Assembly: GCA_947396885.1 (NCBI GenBank)
Contig: OX377203.1
Coordinates: 3,348,001-3,412,000 of the forward strand
DNA: 64,000 nucleotides
Direction of reading: 5' to 3'
From: Heligmosomoides polygyrus polygyrus
Taxonomy: Eukaryota > Nematoda > Chromadorea > Rhabditida > Heligmosomidae
Under the pieces are notes generated by a model. It worked only from the letters and a program-made list of their open reading frames with translations. It searched no databases and was not told the origin of the DNA. This document shows positions 53,800 to 63,860 of this stretch, one piece after another. The position numbers and the translations under genes are program-made. Position 1 is the stretch's first letter, and each line of letters starts with the position of its first letter.

Positions 53800-54435
53800 A
53801 TAGGAGGTCGCAGCGAAAATGACTAAAAAGGCCACCGAAATTAGAGACAATATAAGAAGGTTCTCGTTCCTATCAAATACGAAAAGCTAACCAGAACCCT
53901 ACTTTGGTCTTTGACAAGCAGTAATACAACGAAAAAAGAGGAGAAAAAATGACAGTAAGAAAAAAATGAGAAAAACTTCGTACTGTTTGGCAGAAAATCT
54001 GCAGTATTTCCTTCTATTGACGAGACATAAGCGTTGATCGGGCTTGACGTTCTCGTCCCAGGCAGCGATGAACGCTTCTCCAACTATATCACAGTCCAAT
54101 TTCTGAAAAATGGAACGAATTGCATTTGGAGGACCCGACCAATCTCTGAAAATAATTTGCGGCGCCAGAAAAGTCGATCTTCGTCTCTTTTATATGTTGT
54201 CTATTCCTAGAGTGCCAGGTGTAGGTTGTAGGTAATTACTTATTTAGTTACCAGACTTTTGGCGGCCGCTAGGCAGCTGAACGTCTAGCACCCCTATACT
54301 TCCTGTATTCATTTTCCCTACCCCTCCCAATACCTCCTTACCCATGTGCCGCCAGAGAAACAAAAACTTTTTTGATAAGTCCTACGTATGTCACGTAAAG
54401 TCTGGTCTGTAGCACGTCTTCTGGATCTGATCTGC
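53800..54435. other. No gene recognised
   Basis: Minus-strand frames at 53841-54099 are open but A/T-driven. Nothing else supported. Confidence 0.4.
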
Positions 54436-54439
54436 GTTA

Positions 54440-54611
54440 GGGCCTCTACAGAGTCTTGTGGCAGCACCCCGAGAACTCGTCATCGTGACGACTTTTTCAG
54501 TGCTTCAGTCGGTAAAAGTACACAGCATTGCGTACAGTAACCCTCGCGGCGCCGCACCACCCGCCGTTGTCATGGCGGGTCCGCGGTACCCGCAAGACTC
54601 TGCTGCCGACC
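54440..54611. mobile_element. Tourist-like MITE family 4b, complete copy
   Basis: GGGCCTCTACAGAGTCTTGTGGCAGC and CAAGACTCTGCTGCCGACC ends with TTA at 54437-54439 and 54612-54614; 172 bp. The interior matches the inverse of 21772-21872 (right half) and of 23670-23819 (left half). Confidence 0.75.
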
Positions 54612-55184
54612 TTATACGACTTCTCTGTCACGTGTTCAGAATCCCGACGCATGCTGTATAACGTTGGTGATACATTTGCTGAGCCCCAACGCAAGTGTCA
54701 CCACGTTACCACCACGTCCATGACCCTTCTGCATCCCGTCACACGGGCACGACGTGACTATGGCACGTTTTCGGAACCCGACACACGTTGAACGATATTA
54801 AGAGGCACCCCCCCCCCCTTAGTGGTCCCATTTACTGTTTCCTTCACTGGTTCCCCTTCAACTGGTCTTCTGTTCCCTGATCACCCTTTACTGGTCCCGT
54901 TTACTCTGAATTCCTACGCACGTTGGACGGGTCTTTATCAGGTCTCCTGAATCCCGACGCATTTTGGACGATGTCTGCGGCACGTTTTCTGATTCTCGGG
55001 CTCGGCACTTGATCCTCATCCATACCCTGACGCGTTGCCCACTCAAAATATCGTCTTCTTCTAAATTATGAAACTCCAAGTTGTCCAATATTTACTGACA
55101 ACGTTTCGGTCCTTAAGCCCTTCTTCAGGTCTAAAATAACTGTGCTGCATATACCACACATATATGGTCAACAGAACAACTGAC

Positions 55185-55779
55185 TATATGTTGTTACGGG
55201 ATGTTTTGTTGCGATCGAAACTCTTGCGCCAGGCGGGACTCGAGGTCGAATCTTCTGCTTTCCGGGCAGCGATGTTTACCTTACACCACCGCGCTGTTTG
55301 ACCGCACGTAACATCATGATATCCTCGAAGTCCGTCAGCATCCACCCGTGATACGGGGATGTGTAAGGCGAACATCGCTGCCCGGAAAGCAGAAGATGCG
55401 GGTTCGAGTCCGCCTGGCGCAAGAGTTATGAGCGCAACTAAGCATCCTGTAGCAACATATATCCTCTCTACCAGCCGCTCTAGGCTTAAGCAATTGTGTT
55501 AGAACATTGTTACTACTAAGGTCTTCAGCTTAACCGGTTCCATGCTGATATCAGCGGCCGGCCCATCCCCGTATCACGGGTGGGTGCTGACGAACCTCGA
55601 GGATATCGCGGATGTTACGTGCACTCAAACAGCGCCGTGGTGTAAGGCGAACATCGCTGTCCGGAAAGCAGAAGATGCGGGTTCGAGTCCCTCTGGCGCA
55701 AGAGTTTTGATCGCAACAAAACATCCTGTAACAACATATAGCCTCTCTACCAGCCGCTCCAGGCTTAAGCAAATGTGAT
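55185..55779. mobile_element. SINE-like S1 composite insertion with 12-bp target duplication
   Basis: AGAACAACTGAC flanks it at 55173-55184 and 55780-55791. Inside are one minus-strand (55190-55305) and two plus-strand (55355-55470, 55640-55775) tRNA-like units: GGTGTAAGG (A box), CCCGGAAAGCAGAAGATGCG, GGGTTCGAGTCC (B box), CTGGCGCAAGAGTT(T)TGA. The upstream block CCCGTATCACGGGTGGGTGCTGACGA occurs in both orientations. GCGCC/GGCGC can pair like an acceptor stem. Confidence 0.75.
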
Positions 55780-55876
55780 AGAACAACTGACGTTTTACAG
55801 ACCTAGTACCTCACGGGAAAGAAGAAAAGAAGTCCTCTGAGGACTCTTTTACTCTGTACATTAATCGTGTGGTCGG

Positions 55877-56332
55877 ATGATCGGGGCTTACTTCGTACTT
55901 GTACTTCGACCACCTCCGTCTTTGCGGCGCCTATTCACAACGTCGCGCCCTTTCGAGAGTCCGTGTGAAAGGTCGGATTATTTAATTTTTGTGGAGGACA
56001 ACCAGATGTACGAAATGAGGTATGTAGTGTACATAGTGGTCTGTGTGGCGTGTGATGAATTCTACATAAGTGAAGCAAGTAGTCCACTTGGAAAGAGAAT
56101 GGACGAACATTTAAGAGCGCTACGTAGCCCTCAAAGCTACCTGGATAACCCATTTTCAAGACACCACACTCTCAGACACGCACGATATCCACTGTCGCAA
56201 CTACGAGTCTCGATTCTCCACAGAAACCTAACAGATACTGTGGAGAGAAAGATCGAGGAAGCGCTGGAGATTAAGCACTGGCAACCACCAATCAACAAGA
56301 AGGAAGAAATGAAGTATGGACGTGACTACTGA
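55877..56332 (+). pseudogene. Penelope-like GIY-YIG endonuclease fragment
   Basis: A 151-codon frame. The core reads VVYIVVCVACDEFYISEAS with SPLGKRMDEH after it, corresponding to the GIY...YIG signature and the conserved Arg of the GIY-YIG nuclease that PLEs use to cut target DNA. The CxxC pair typical of PLE versions is present (CVAC). The second motif has Ser where Gly of YIG is expected. Downstream come HTLRHARY, RVSILHRNLTDTVERKIEEAL and WQPPIN, the usual C-terminal helix. The reverse transcriptase that should precede it is absent, and the first 30 residues look like non-element sequence. Non-functional fragment. Confidence 0.75.
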
Positions 56333-56539
56333 GGATGATGGCGACATTGAGAGACGGGAGACTGGTCACTGTCCGCGGATGTATATAAAGAGCCCTGAGA
56401 CCCTGCACTTCATTTACGGCCTGCCACTCAATAGGAAGTCCTTGCACCATCTCCCAACCCACCTGCCTTCTTTCCCGTGAGGTTCCAGGTCTGAAAAGCG
56501 TCAGTTGTTCTGTTGATCATATATGTGTGGTATATGCAG

Positions 56540-56847
56540 CCCGCGCCCAAGAGCACAGTCGGGAGAGGCGCCGGCTGTCGCCTGCACCCGATACCAGGTT
56601 CCTGGTTCAGATTTTCCGCCCAGGCCAACCGAGCCTTCCATCCCTCCGGGGTCGGTGAATTGGTACCAGACTTGTCTGGGAAGGATAAAGCGCTGACTTG
56701 TTCATCGACTGGCCACCGCAAGTCATTTTATGGCCAAATACGCTTTCAGTTCGCGTCCACCACATCCCGTAGAAGTAGAATGCGTGGCGCGTCTCAAAGA
56801 GGATAATAACGCCGTCCTTTATCCTTTATATGTTTGTTGTTGTTTGT
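56540..56847 (+). repeat. SINE-like repeat family S2, copy 2 (inserted in the PLE right arm)
   Basis: The uninterrupted left arm defines the boundaries: GGTATATGCAG continues directly into CACAGTT there. It shares the S2 blocks with 22815-23115. No target duplication is obvious. Confidence 0.7.
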
Positions 56848-57044
56848 CACAGTTCAGTTTTAGACATGAAGAAGGGCTTAAGGCCCGAAACGTTGTCAGG
56901 AAATATGCGTACAACTACAACTTCGAGTTTCACAATTGAGAAGAAGACGATACTAGAATGAAATTCAGGGCATACGCCGCCCTGTCGAAGGCATCCCTTG
57001 GCTTCTGTCCCCCCCCCCCTCTCCGAGTAACCAAATTATATATG

Positions 57045-57350
57045 TTAGGATTTAGTGCAATACACAGTCAAAGGAGACTTTCCCTTTCGACTGCAGTTCG
57101 ATTCCAGATTTTTGGTTAGGATTTCCTGTCGAGGTCTAATAAGCCTTCCAACCCTCCTGGGTCGATGAACTGGCACAAGACACTTGTCTGGAGAGGATAA
57201 AACACTAAATTTTTCATCGGCTGGCCACCGAAAGTCTAGCCCAAATACGCGTTTGAATTGCCTCCACGACGTCCCGTACAAGTAGAAGGCGTGGCGCATC
57301 CTGTAGGGGTTGATTCATGGCGTCCTTTATCCTTTATGGTCATCCTTGTT
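57045..57350 (+). repeat. SINE-like repeat family S2, copy 3
   Basis: Ordered blocks CTTGTCTGG(A)GAGGATAAA, TTCATCGGCTGGCCACCG, CCAAATACGCGTTT, GCCTCCACGACGTCCCGT and GTGGCGCATCCTGTAG, ending GCGTCCTTTATCCTTTAT, match 56540-56847 with moderate divergence. Confidence 0.65.
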
Positions 57351-57359
57351 TATCTAGTC

Positions 57360-58065
57360 TATGCCATAGTGTCCCTGGTTTCTATTTCGAAATTTCCGGC
57401 CCTTCCTCCATTAACTTTAACCATTAGTCGAAATGCACCCAATTTTCTTACCAGATTCATGTGCTGATGATATTTTTTTATGACCGGAAGTTGCCAATTT
57501 CCACTTGAGCCGCAGTTTTCTGGAAATCATAGTATGTAGTCGCGATATTATTCAACATGATTCACAGGAAAAAACCGCAGGTTTATTCTTGGGTACAGCA
57601 TGGGTATGTTGTTCACTGCGTGCAGAAAAAATCATCAGGTGACTTACGTCCAGAAGCAGAGTGGAGGACTTCCAGAAAGATGAGCGATACCTAAACAGTT
57701 CCAGTGTTTGAACCCTCATCAAGCGTGGCAGAGATCTGCGAAACCGGACTCACAATATAGAATTCAATCATTCCGCAATGAATGCTCGGCTGTTTATTTC
57801 CTGGAGTTATAAAGGCTGCTGGCGGCCCTATATTGCTGTACTTCCTATTTGCCTGCGTCTCTCCCTCCGTAGGCATGTACTGTTTAAACACCCACCATTA
57901 TTGAAACAGGCTGTCTGCCAGCGTGTTGTAAGCACTCTATGGTGCGGAAGTCTGGGGTATACAATCGCAACGCTTCATAGAGCATTTTCCAGAATGCTTC
58001 CTGGTTGCTGCGTACATTAAGAGCACACAGGATAGTGGGGGCAGTGCGTTTGTTCAGAGATGGCA
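57360..58065. other. No gene recognised
   Basis: Short frames only; no repeat ends recognised. Confidence 0.4.
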
Positions 58066-58070
58066 AACTT

Positions 58071-59612
58071 ACGAGGAAGGTCAAAGAGGTCACCGTGGAG
58101 TTTCTCAAAGCGACCCATATAGGGTTGTAGGGCGTTGTCTGGGAAGCACCATAGTGGTTTCCAAATTTCCTGCGGACCTCTGGGTAGGTCAGAAATGGCA
58201 AAAAACTGTACCGCTTCAGTGCGGGCTGATAACGCAAAGCTGACGCCTGGAATACCCTTTTCGCGCCCACAAATAGTCCTGCAACAGGTTTGGAGCTTCA
58301 ATCACTGCTAGAACCTGGGAATTGATTAATTCCTAATTGAAGCGAGACGGCGCATTCACGAGAGGCGCGCGCCACTAGCGCGAAAGCGACTGGGTGGCCG
58401 AGTGGTTAGCGTGGCGGACTTGCGGGGGAATGTCGAGGGTTCTATTCCGGCGGTGTGGTTGTTGCATTGATTGCTTGACATCTTTGGTTTTGCCACCGTA
58501 AAGTGCTTTTCTGTCACGACTAGGTGTCATATTCGATTTCCAACCCTGATTTCAACCTTCTGTGATACGTTCCTGCCACTATAAGAAGGTTTGGTGCCGA
58601 CCAGTGACCGCATTGAGAAAACGATCCACTAGCCTCCTGCATAATCCATCATCCGGCGAACTCATGAACATGTGCTCCACTTCCGTCCGGATTTCAATTG
58701 CTTCTCAAGAGTCAATACTTTGAAGGTAATCATGAATCGCTTCGGACCAGCTCACTCGATGTTTAAATTTTTAAGGCAATTTTCAAGGCACCCGTCCTTG
58801 CAGGTGGTCAGCCAGACGTATAGGTAATTCTGCACTCCGGTTTTCGAAGGTGCTTTGCGTACGCGTGGGTGGCAGCTGGATATGTGGACACGCATCCCCC
58901 GCACTTCTCTACACCGACAGACTACGCCTTCGATGAAGCGCCTGTCGACACGTCCTGGCAGGAAGCTTTCGGCTGCTGTCCTTGGCATTTATCCGCTGCC
59001 GCTGGTGTCAGAAGCTGCTTTGCTTCGCGTGTTTTATAGAACGTTACCACAGTTGTTAAGCAGTTTATTGTATATTAATTAGCGTGACTTGTGTTTTGAA
59101 GTAAAATCGTATCACAGAAGGTTGAAATCAGGGTTGGAAATCGAATATGACACCTAGTGGTGACAGAAAAGCACTTACGGTGGCAAAAACGCAAGATGTG
59201 CGCCCAGCAATGCAGAAACCACACCGCCGGAATCGAACCGTCGACTTCCCCCCCCCCCCGCAAGTCCGCCACGCTAACAACTCCGTCATCCAGTCGCTGT
59301 GACCCATGTGGCGCGCGCCTTCCGTGAGTGCGCCGTCTCGCTTCAATTAGGAATTAATCAATTCCTAGGTTCTAGCAATGATTGAAGCTCCAAACCTTTT
59401 GCAGGACTATTTGTGGGCACGACAAGGGTATTTCAGGCGTCAGTTTTGCGCTATCGGCCCGCACTGAAGCGGTACAGTTTTTTGCCATTTTTGACCTACC
59501 CAGAGGTCCGCAGGAAATTTGGAAATCACTATGGTGCTTCCCAGACAACGCCCTACAACCCTATATAGGTCGTTTTGAGAAACTCCACGGTGACCTCTTC
59601 GACCTTCCTCGT
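58071..59612. mobile_element. Foldback element with ~500-bp arms and a tRNA-like head in each arm
   Basis: 58071-58569 and 59108-59612 are reverse complements (about 95% by eye) separated by a 538-bp spacer. Each arm has, from outside in, a 77-95-codon inward-reading frame (KLQT.CRTICG, FALSARTEAVQFFAI, WCFPDNALQPY), AATTGATTAATTCC, a tRNA-Ser-like stretch (GGGTGGCCGAGTGGTTAGCG ... GGGTTCTATTCCGGCGG) and a CACCGTAAGTGC..TGTCA.GACTAGGTGTCATATTCG tail. In the right arm a run of 12 C (59248-59259) replaces the GGGGG of the left arm. No target duplication was seen. Confidence 0.8.
58390..58462 (+). repeat. tRNA-Ser-like sequence inside the foldback (not a functional tRNA)
   Basis: TGGCCGAGTGGTTAG is a good A box/D arm and GGGTTCTATTCC a B box, but the anticodon arm is missing and the copy is part of a repeat, with an inverse counterpart at 59225-59300. 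Confidence 0.6.
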
Positions 59613-59639
59613 TAGAAGCTGCAGCACCTACCAGGGAAT

Positions 59640-61250
59640 GCCGTCAGCTTCCCATGGAACTTCGAGTTGACACCTATATCGCGTTAAAGAGCTCGAGATG
59701 CTAACCGCAGATATGTTGACCAAATTTGCTAAGTGGATCTACCAAGCGAGTTATTGCCGGCGAAAACCGCGTTGTTGTGTAATCAGAGGTGCGGTTGGCA
59801 GCGCTGACAGCAGCGACAGCGGCACGATGGTAGTCACAGAATTGGGGTCGTGGGTTTGGTTCCCCTCGGTGACGGTGTTTTTGCATTTTGTGACCTTTCT
59901 TCGACAAGGACCCATAATCTCATTTTTAGCACATTTTTGAACTAACGGCTGATAGCGACTTGCATTTACGTCCATAAGGATAACCGAAGTTGGAGCCCGG
60001 CGTGGTAATCTTTGGCCCCTCGCGCTAAACAGCACCTGGATTGACGTACGCCCGCACCACACGCCAGCCGTGGACTCCTACGGGCGTGCTGTAGTGCACC
60101 TAGGCTGTATTGCATAGACACAACCCTCCCCTCCCCCCCCCCCCCCCCCCGATATTACTCGAGGATAACATAATACTCGATAACACACAATACCCAACAT
60201 AATATAAACCAACAGCAATAACACACAGCAATACCAGAAATCTACTATGAGGGGACTCACCACCTTCCTCGCCGTATGCAGCACAATAGATATAGCCACG
60301 GTTTATTCCATACAACAGCATCGCGCAACCACATAGAACATAGGGAGTGAATATTAGAAACCATGGACGAATACAGGATAGACGCCACCGCTCCGGCTAG
60401 AACGACTAGAATGGCCATCCGAGGCTAGCGAACCTCATCCGGGCTCGCCGTCCTCCCTGAAGTGCAGCCGGCTGTAGTGCGTAGCGAGCAGCGGCAAGGC
60501 TCCGCTCGAAGAGTCCCCGGGATGATGTCAGAAGCGGGCTCACAAGTGCGGCGCATCAGAGCCGCGCCCGTGCAGCCGCTCGACGTGACGACGGAAGTAT
60601 AGAATGAGCCGGGCGGGGAGTGGCGCACCGCAGTCCCCGCCCGGCTCAAGCCCGCGGGAGTTTGAATACAAGGGAGCGAGCTATCGCATTTGCGACAATG
60701 GTAGTTCAGCTCTGTTTTCGTGTCTCACTACACTTGCATAACACACCAGCAGAGGCCGGACTCACGATTGATAGGCTAATGGGTTCGTTATAGTGGGTAA
60801 GTTTGCCAAAGGAGGGTAGTAGGCAGAGGGCAAGATTGGTATTCATGACGTGATCTAGTTCTAACCCATCATTCAACCACCACCGCGCTTTTGTGATTTC
60901 GAGGTATTCCTCAGTGTCTGCCCTCTACTCACATAACCTGGATAAAGTCACGTATGAATCCGGCTCAATACTCTGTAAAGTTTTGCATTTCGTGCAACCC
61001 AAATGTCGTATAGGACTTCCCTACGAGGCGACTCCTCACTTAGCGCCAATTCTTATTCAAAGATGATATGGTACTAGGGGGGGGGGGGCACAAGCCCGCA
61101 TGGTACCACATCATCTTTACCCCTTAACAGTTTGAAGGATTGAAATACTAATCGGTCTCAATAAAATTCCAGCTCCTCTCTTCGTAAAACCTCAGCATAG
61201 TAATCTGATGTCAATCGGTTTTTTGTGTGCCCAACCAGGTTCTTATGGTG
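59640..61250. other. No identified gene; tRNA-like stretch, C18 tract, hairpin
   Basis: 59640-59700 resembles repeat C. 59795-59880 has GGGTTTGGTTCCCC (B-box-like). 60133-60150 is a run of 18 C. 60606-60619 and 60634-60647 form a perfect 14-bp GC hairpin. 60980-61050 is a fourth copy of the GTCGTATAGG repeat. 61077-61088 is a G12 run. Confidence 0.4.
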
Positions 61251-61257
61251 GTACTTT

Positions 61258-61325
61258 ATTATGCGGCCTGACGTTTCGACGCGATCATCGTCTTCAGAGA
61301 CCTGAAGATGATGCGAGATGTTGAA
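61258..61325. repeat. PLE-type terminal motif in inverted arrangement
   Basis: GGCCTGACGTTTCGACGCGATCATCGTCTTCAG followed by its near complement CTGAAGATGATGCGAGATGTTGAAATGC. Same motif class as 23300-23345 and 23480-23520. Confidence 0.6.
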
Positions 61326-61329
61326 ATGC

Positions 61330-62580
61330 ACTCTACCCCACCAAGCGCCTCAACCGCTCTAGCGGTTCCGACACCATAGGGAGGGACCAAAGAAAACCTC
61401 ACGCAAATAGGGAAAACTCACGATACGTCGTCCACCGCTCGAGTATGGTAAGTGGGGCGAATGAGACCTACCGCAGACCGTATGTCTTTTGTAAAGATAC
61501 CACTGTCTGCGTGTCCCTTCCATTCCACAGCTCGCATTTTGGTAAAAACGGCAAGTCATTTGTAATTGATGGGCGTTCTTGGTGGTCGTTCATTCTTGGA
61601 TTTCTTGCGAAAATCCAAAACGCCTCCAATACTCTCCTTGCCGAAATGTCAGTCTCAACAGCCAGGACCGTGCACTTTATGTCGAAATCGTGACTGTTGT
61701 GCTCATTCGCCTTATGCCTCCCTAGGGGTGTTCTTGTGTTTGCTTGCGCTTTACTATCTTTAAATAAACATGGAGGAGCGTAATTTTGTACTCGGCCCGC
61801 AATAGGATATCTTTTCCGTCCCACTCCTGATCTTAAGAGTTTATTGTATAAAATTGAGAGACGTTTACGTCAATGATTCCTGCGAGCATTTTAAAGAGCA
61901 CACACATAACCTCTAGACCTCCAAGGCAACAACAGCCACCCACGATACGGGACCCTACATCCTGTCAAAATTCCATTGCAAAAACTTACTGCAAGTTTGG
62001 AGGCTTTCCTTGTAGCGGCACAAAATTCGAGGGATTCGAGGGAATGAGTTCGCCTATAACTGCTAGGAAACTGTTTTGAGAAGAAATGGGCACAACGCTA
62101 GACCTTGACAGTGCCTTTCAAAGTCCTTTTGCTACGTGAGATATTTTCAGCGGCGAAAAGAAACGGGTGCATCGGCACATCGAACGCTTGAAAAATTTCC
62201 TCTTTTTGTCCGTGCGCACTTTGTTTAGACACCATGTATCCTATTTGACAAGTGCTTCGCAGAAACACATGCTGCACTTGCTGTTTAATTACGTGCTGAC
62301 TCCTTTTCCATCGTACACGGCCAGCTCTTCAAATTCATGGCTGTGGCTCGCAACGCCTTCTGAATAGAGTTTCTCCTGACAGCTCCTCTGGCACGTTGAC
62401 AGAGGAAGCGATTCTCATCCTCATGCTGGAACCTGTGCTCATCGTCAGTATAACGTCAGTATTATCGTGCGCTATAGGGTACGCCATAAATATGGTCACT
62501 CTATAAAAAGCGAATTACTCAAGCGGAATTTGTCAGAAAACAGCGAAGCTTCGTCAACGAATTTGATAACAATCTAGTTA
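61330..62580. other. No gene recognised
   Basis: Frames at 61445-61824 overlap on both strands without motif. Nothing else supported. Confidence 0.4.
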
Positions 62581-63140
62581 ACAAACGGAGTGGATATAAT
62601 TAAATATGACCTCCCTTGACACAGATGACAGCCAACAGACGCTTGGGATAAACTCAATGGTTACACAGAGAGTTCCTTTCATACATTTTCCAGTGAGGAT
62701 TTTAGTAAATGAATCGTGATGTGCCTTTTAGCACAGGCTTTTTTCTCCAGAATATACCAAACGCAGTAGTCCGTAATATTCAAATCCGGCGAGTTTGCCG
62801 GTCATTCAGAAGCAGGAATGAAGTTTGGTAGATTCCTTGCGCACCACTTCTGAACCTTCTTGAAGTTATGAGCGGCTGCGCCATTCTGTTGAAAGGTTCA
62901 TGTTGTACTTCCAAAGCTTTCTCAAGCCCAGAGAAACAACTCCTTATTCAAAATGCCGTTCAGGTAGACAACGGTGCTGGTCTTGGCTCCTTTCTCATCA
63001 AAAGCCAATGGTGTCCGTCCTGTGGCACAAACTCCGGCCCAAACTATCACGGAAGTTTATGATAGTCTCCGTGAACGATTCTTCCCTTCCTGTCTGCATC
63101 TTCACCACTTTCGGCCAACAACCGCGAGTTTTGGGGGTTA

Positions 63141-63274
63141 GGCCTGGTTTATACTTCGACACCGAGCGAAACGACGCCACCTAGAGTGGCCATATTGACT
63201 GAGCGACGCGATCGATCAATTTGGCCACTTCACATGCCGTCGCGTCGCTCGGCGTCGGAAGTATAAACGAGGCC
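63141..63274. mobile_element. Tourist-like MITE family 2, copy 4
   Basis: GGCCTGGTTTATACTTCGACACCGAGCG and CGCTCGGCGTCGGAAGTATAAACGAGGCC form the ends; TTA at 63138-63140 and 63275-63277. The core pairs GTGGCCATATTGACTGAGCG with the GATCAATTTGGCCAC half. Confidence 0.9.
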
Positions 63275-63277
63275 TTA

Positions 63278-63412
63278 GGGATCGTTTATTGTGCACGCGA
63301 CGCGCGTTGTGGTGTTATAATAGGCTCCCACATCGATCGCCTGACGCGATGGATCGATATGGGAGCTTATCGTCACATCGCATCGCGTGTTGCGTCCACA
63401 CTAAGCGATCCC
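63278..63412. mobile_element. MITE with GGGATCG ends, joined to the previous one by a single TTA
   Basis: GGGATCGTTTATTGTGCACGCGACGCG and its mirror (AACACGCGATGCGATGTGACGA .. GCTTAGTGTGGACGC on the other strand) form the terminal repeats, ending CGATCCC at 63412. TTA precedes (63275-63277); TTT follows. The core AGGCTCCCACATCGATCG pairs with CGATATGGGAGCTTATCG. Confidence 0.75.
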
Positions 63413-63860
63413 TTTTAAGACTCCTCAATTGAGAAAAGTTTCTCATCGGTGAAGAGCGTCGTGCAGTGATCGTGCCGCTCGAGGAGTCTTCTACATTTTT
63501 CTTCTTCCTTCCACCTGTGCAGCGTCAGTCCGTGCAGTTAACGGAACTTGTAAGGTTATGGCCCAAGTTCATTCCGTATTCATCAAGGACTTGCAGAGAT
63601 TTGACATAGAAATTATAGCGGAAACTCCTGAAAAAGCGCGAATTAACGCGACTTATCAACGAGCGATATGGTGAAATGTTGGCGTTATCAGGATTTTCCG
63701 CTCACTCGATTGATTCTGCCGGCCCTATATGCATTGTTCACAGCGCGCGCCGTGCCGGCAGTTAGTTCCGAACAGTAGGCCATGCTCGTCCGAACGCATG
63801 GATAAGCTTCTTCCATCAGCCTAACGTCCAGAAGTTGAGTACGCCGCGTCCTAAGGCGAT

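Larger units (their letters stand above)
55060..56955. mobile_element. Palindromic Penelope-like element remnant, both arms interrupted
   Basis: The outer arms are inverted copies: 55060-55184 plus 55780-55830 on the left, 56463-56539 plus 56848-56955 on the right. Each has GACCTGAAGAAGGGCTTAAG (or a variant) then G(A/C)CCGAAACGTTGTCA, with AACTT(C/G)GAGTTTCA(C/T)AA outside. Between them lies a GIY-YIG coding piece (55877-56332). The left arm carries insertion 55185-55779 and the right arm insertion 56540-56847. Confidence 0.8.
62590..63640 (-). pseudogene. Tc1/mariner-superfamily transposase, split by two MITEs
   Basis: Read on the minus strand from about 63600: LQVLDEYGMNLGHNLT, TLHRWKEEEKCRRLLERHDH, then LFTDEKLFSIE, which carries the first catalytic Asp. 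The frame is then interrupted by 63138-63412. It resumes with NSRLLAESGEDADRKGRIV, SVIVWAGVCATGRTPLAF, FQQNGAAAH (the second catalytic Asp, normally QQDGAPAH, is Asn), WCARNLPNFIPASE and NSPDLNITDYCVW (third site). It then tails off through ILEKKACAKRH. Several frameshifts and stops occur. This is a recognisable nematode Tc/mariner lineage; the D-to-N change, stops and insertions make it dead. Confidence 0.82.

Noticed and set aside
52950..53800. Helitron with hairpin and CTRR end
   Set aside because: A strong hairpin is present, but I found no CTRR terminus placed 10-12 bp after it, no TC 5' end and no Rep/helicase sequence.
58390..58462. Functional tRNA-Ser gene
   Set aside because: Although A and B boxes are good, there is no anticodon arm, and the sequence is present twice as part of a foldback; the same applies to the tRNA-like stretches at 11.9, 32.5, 33.2, 55.2-55.8 and 59.8 kb.
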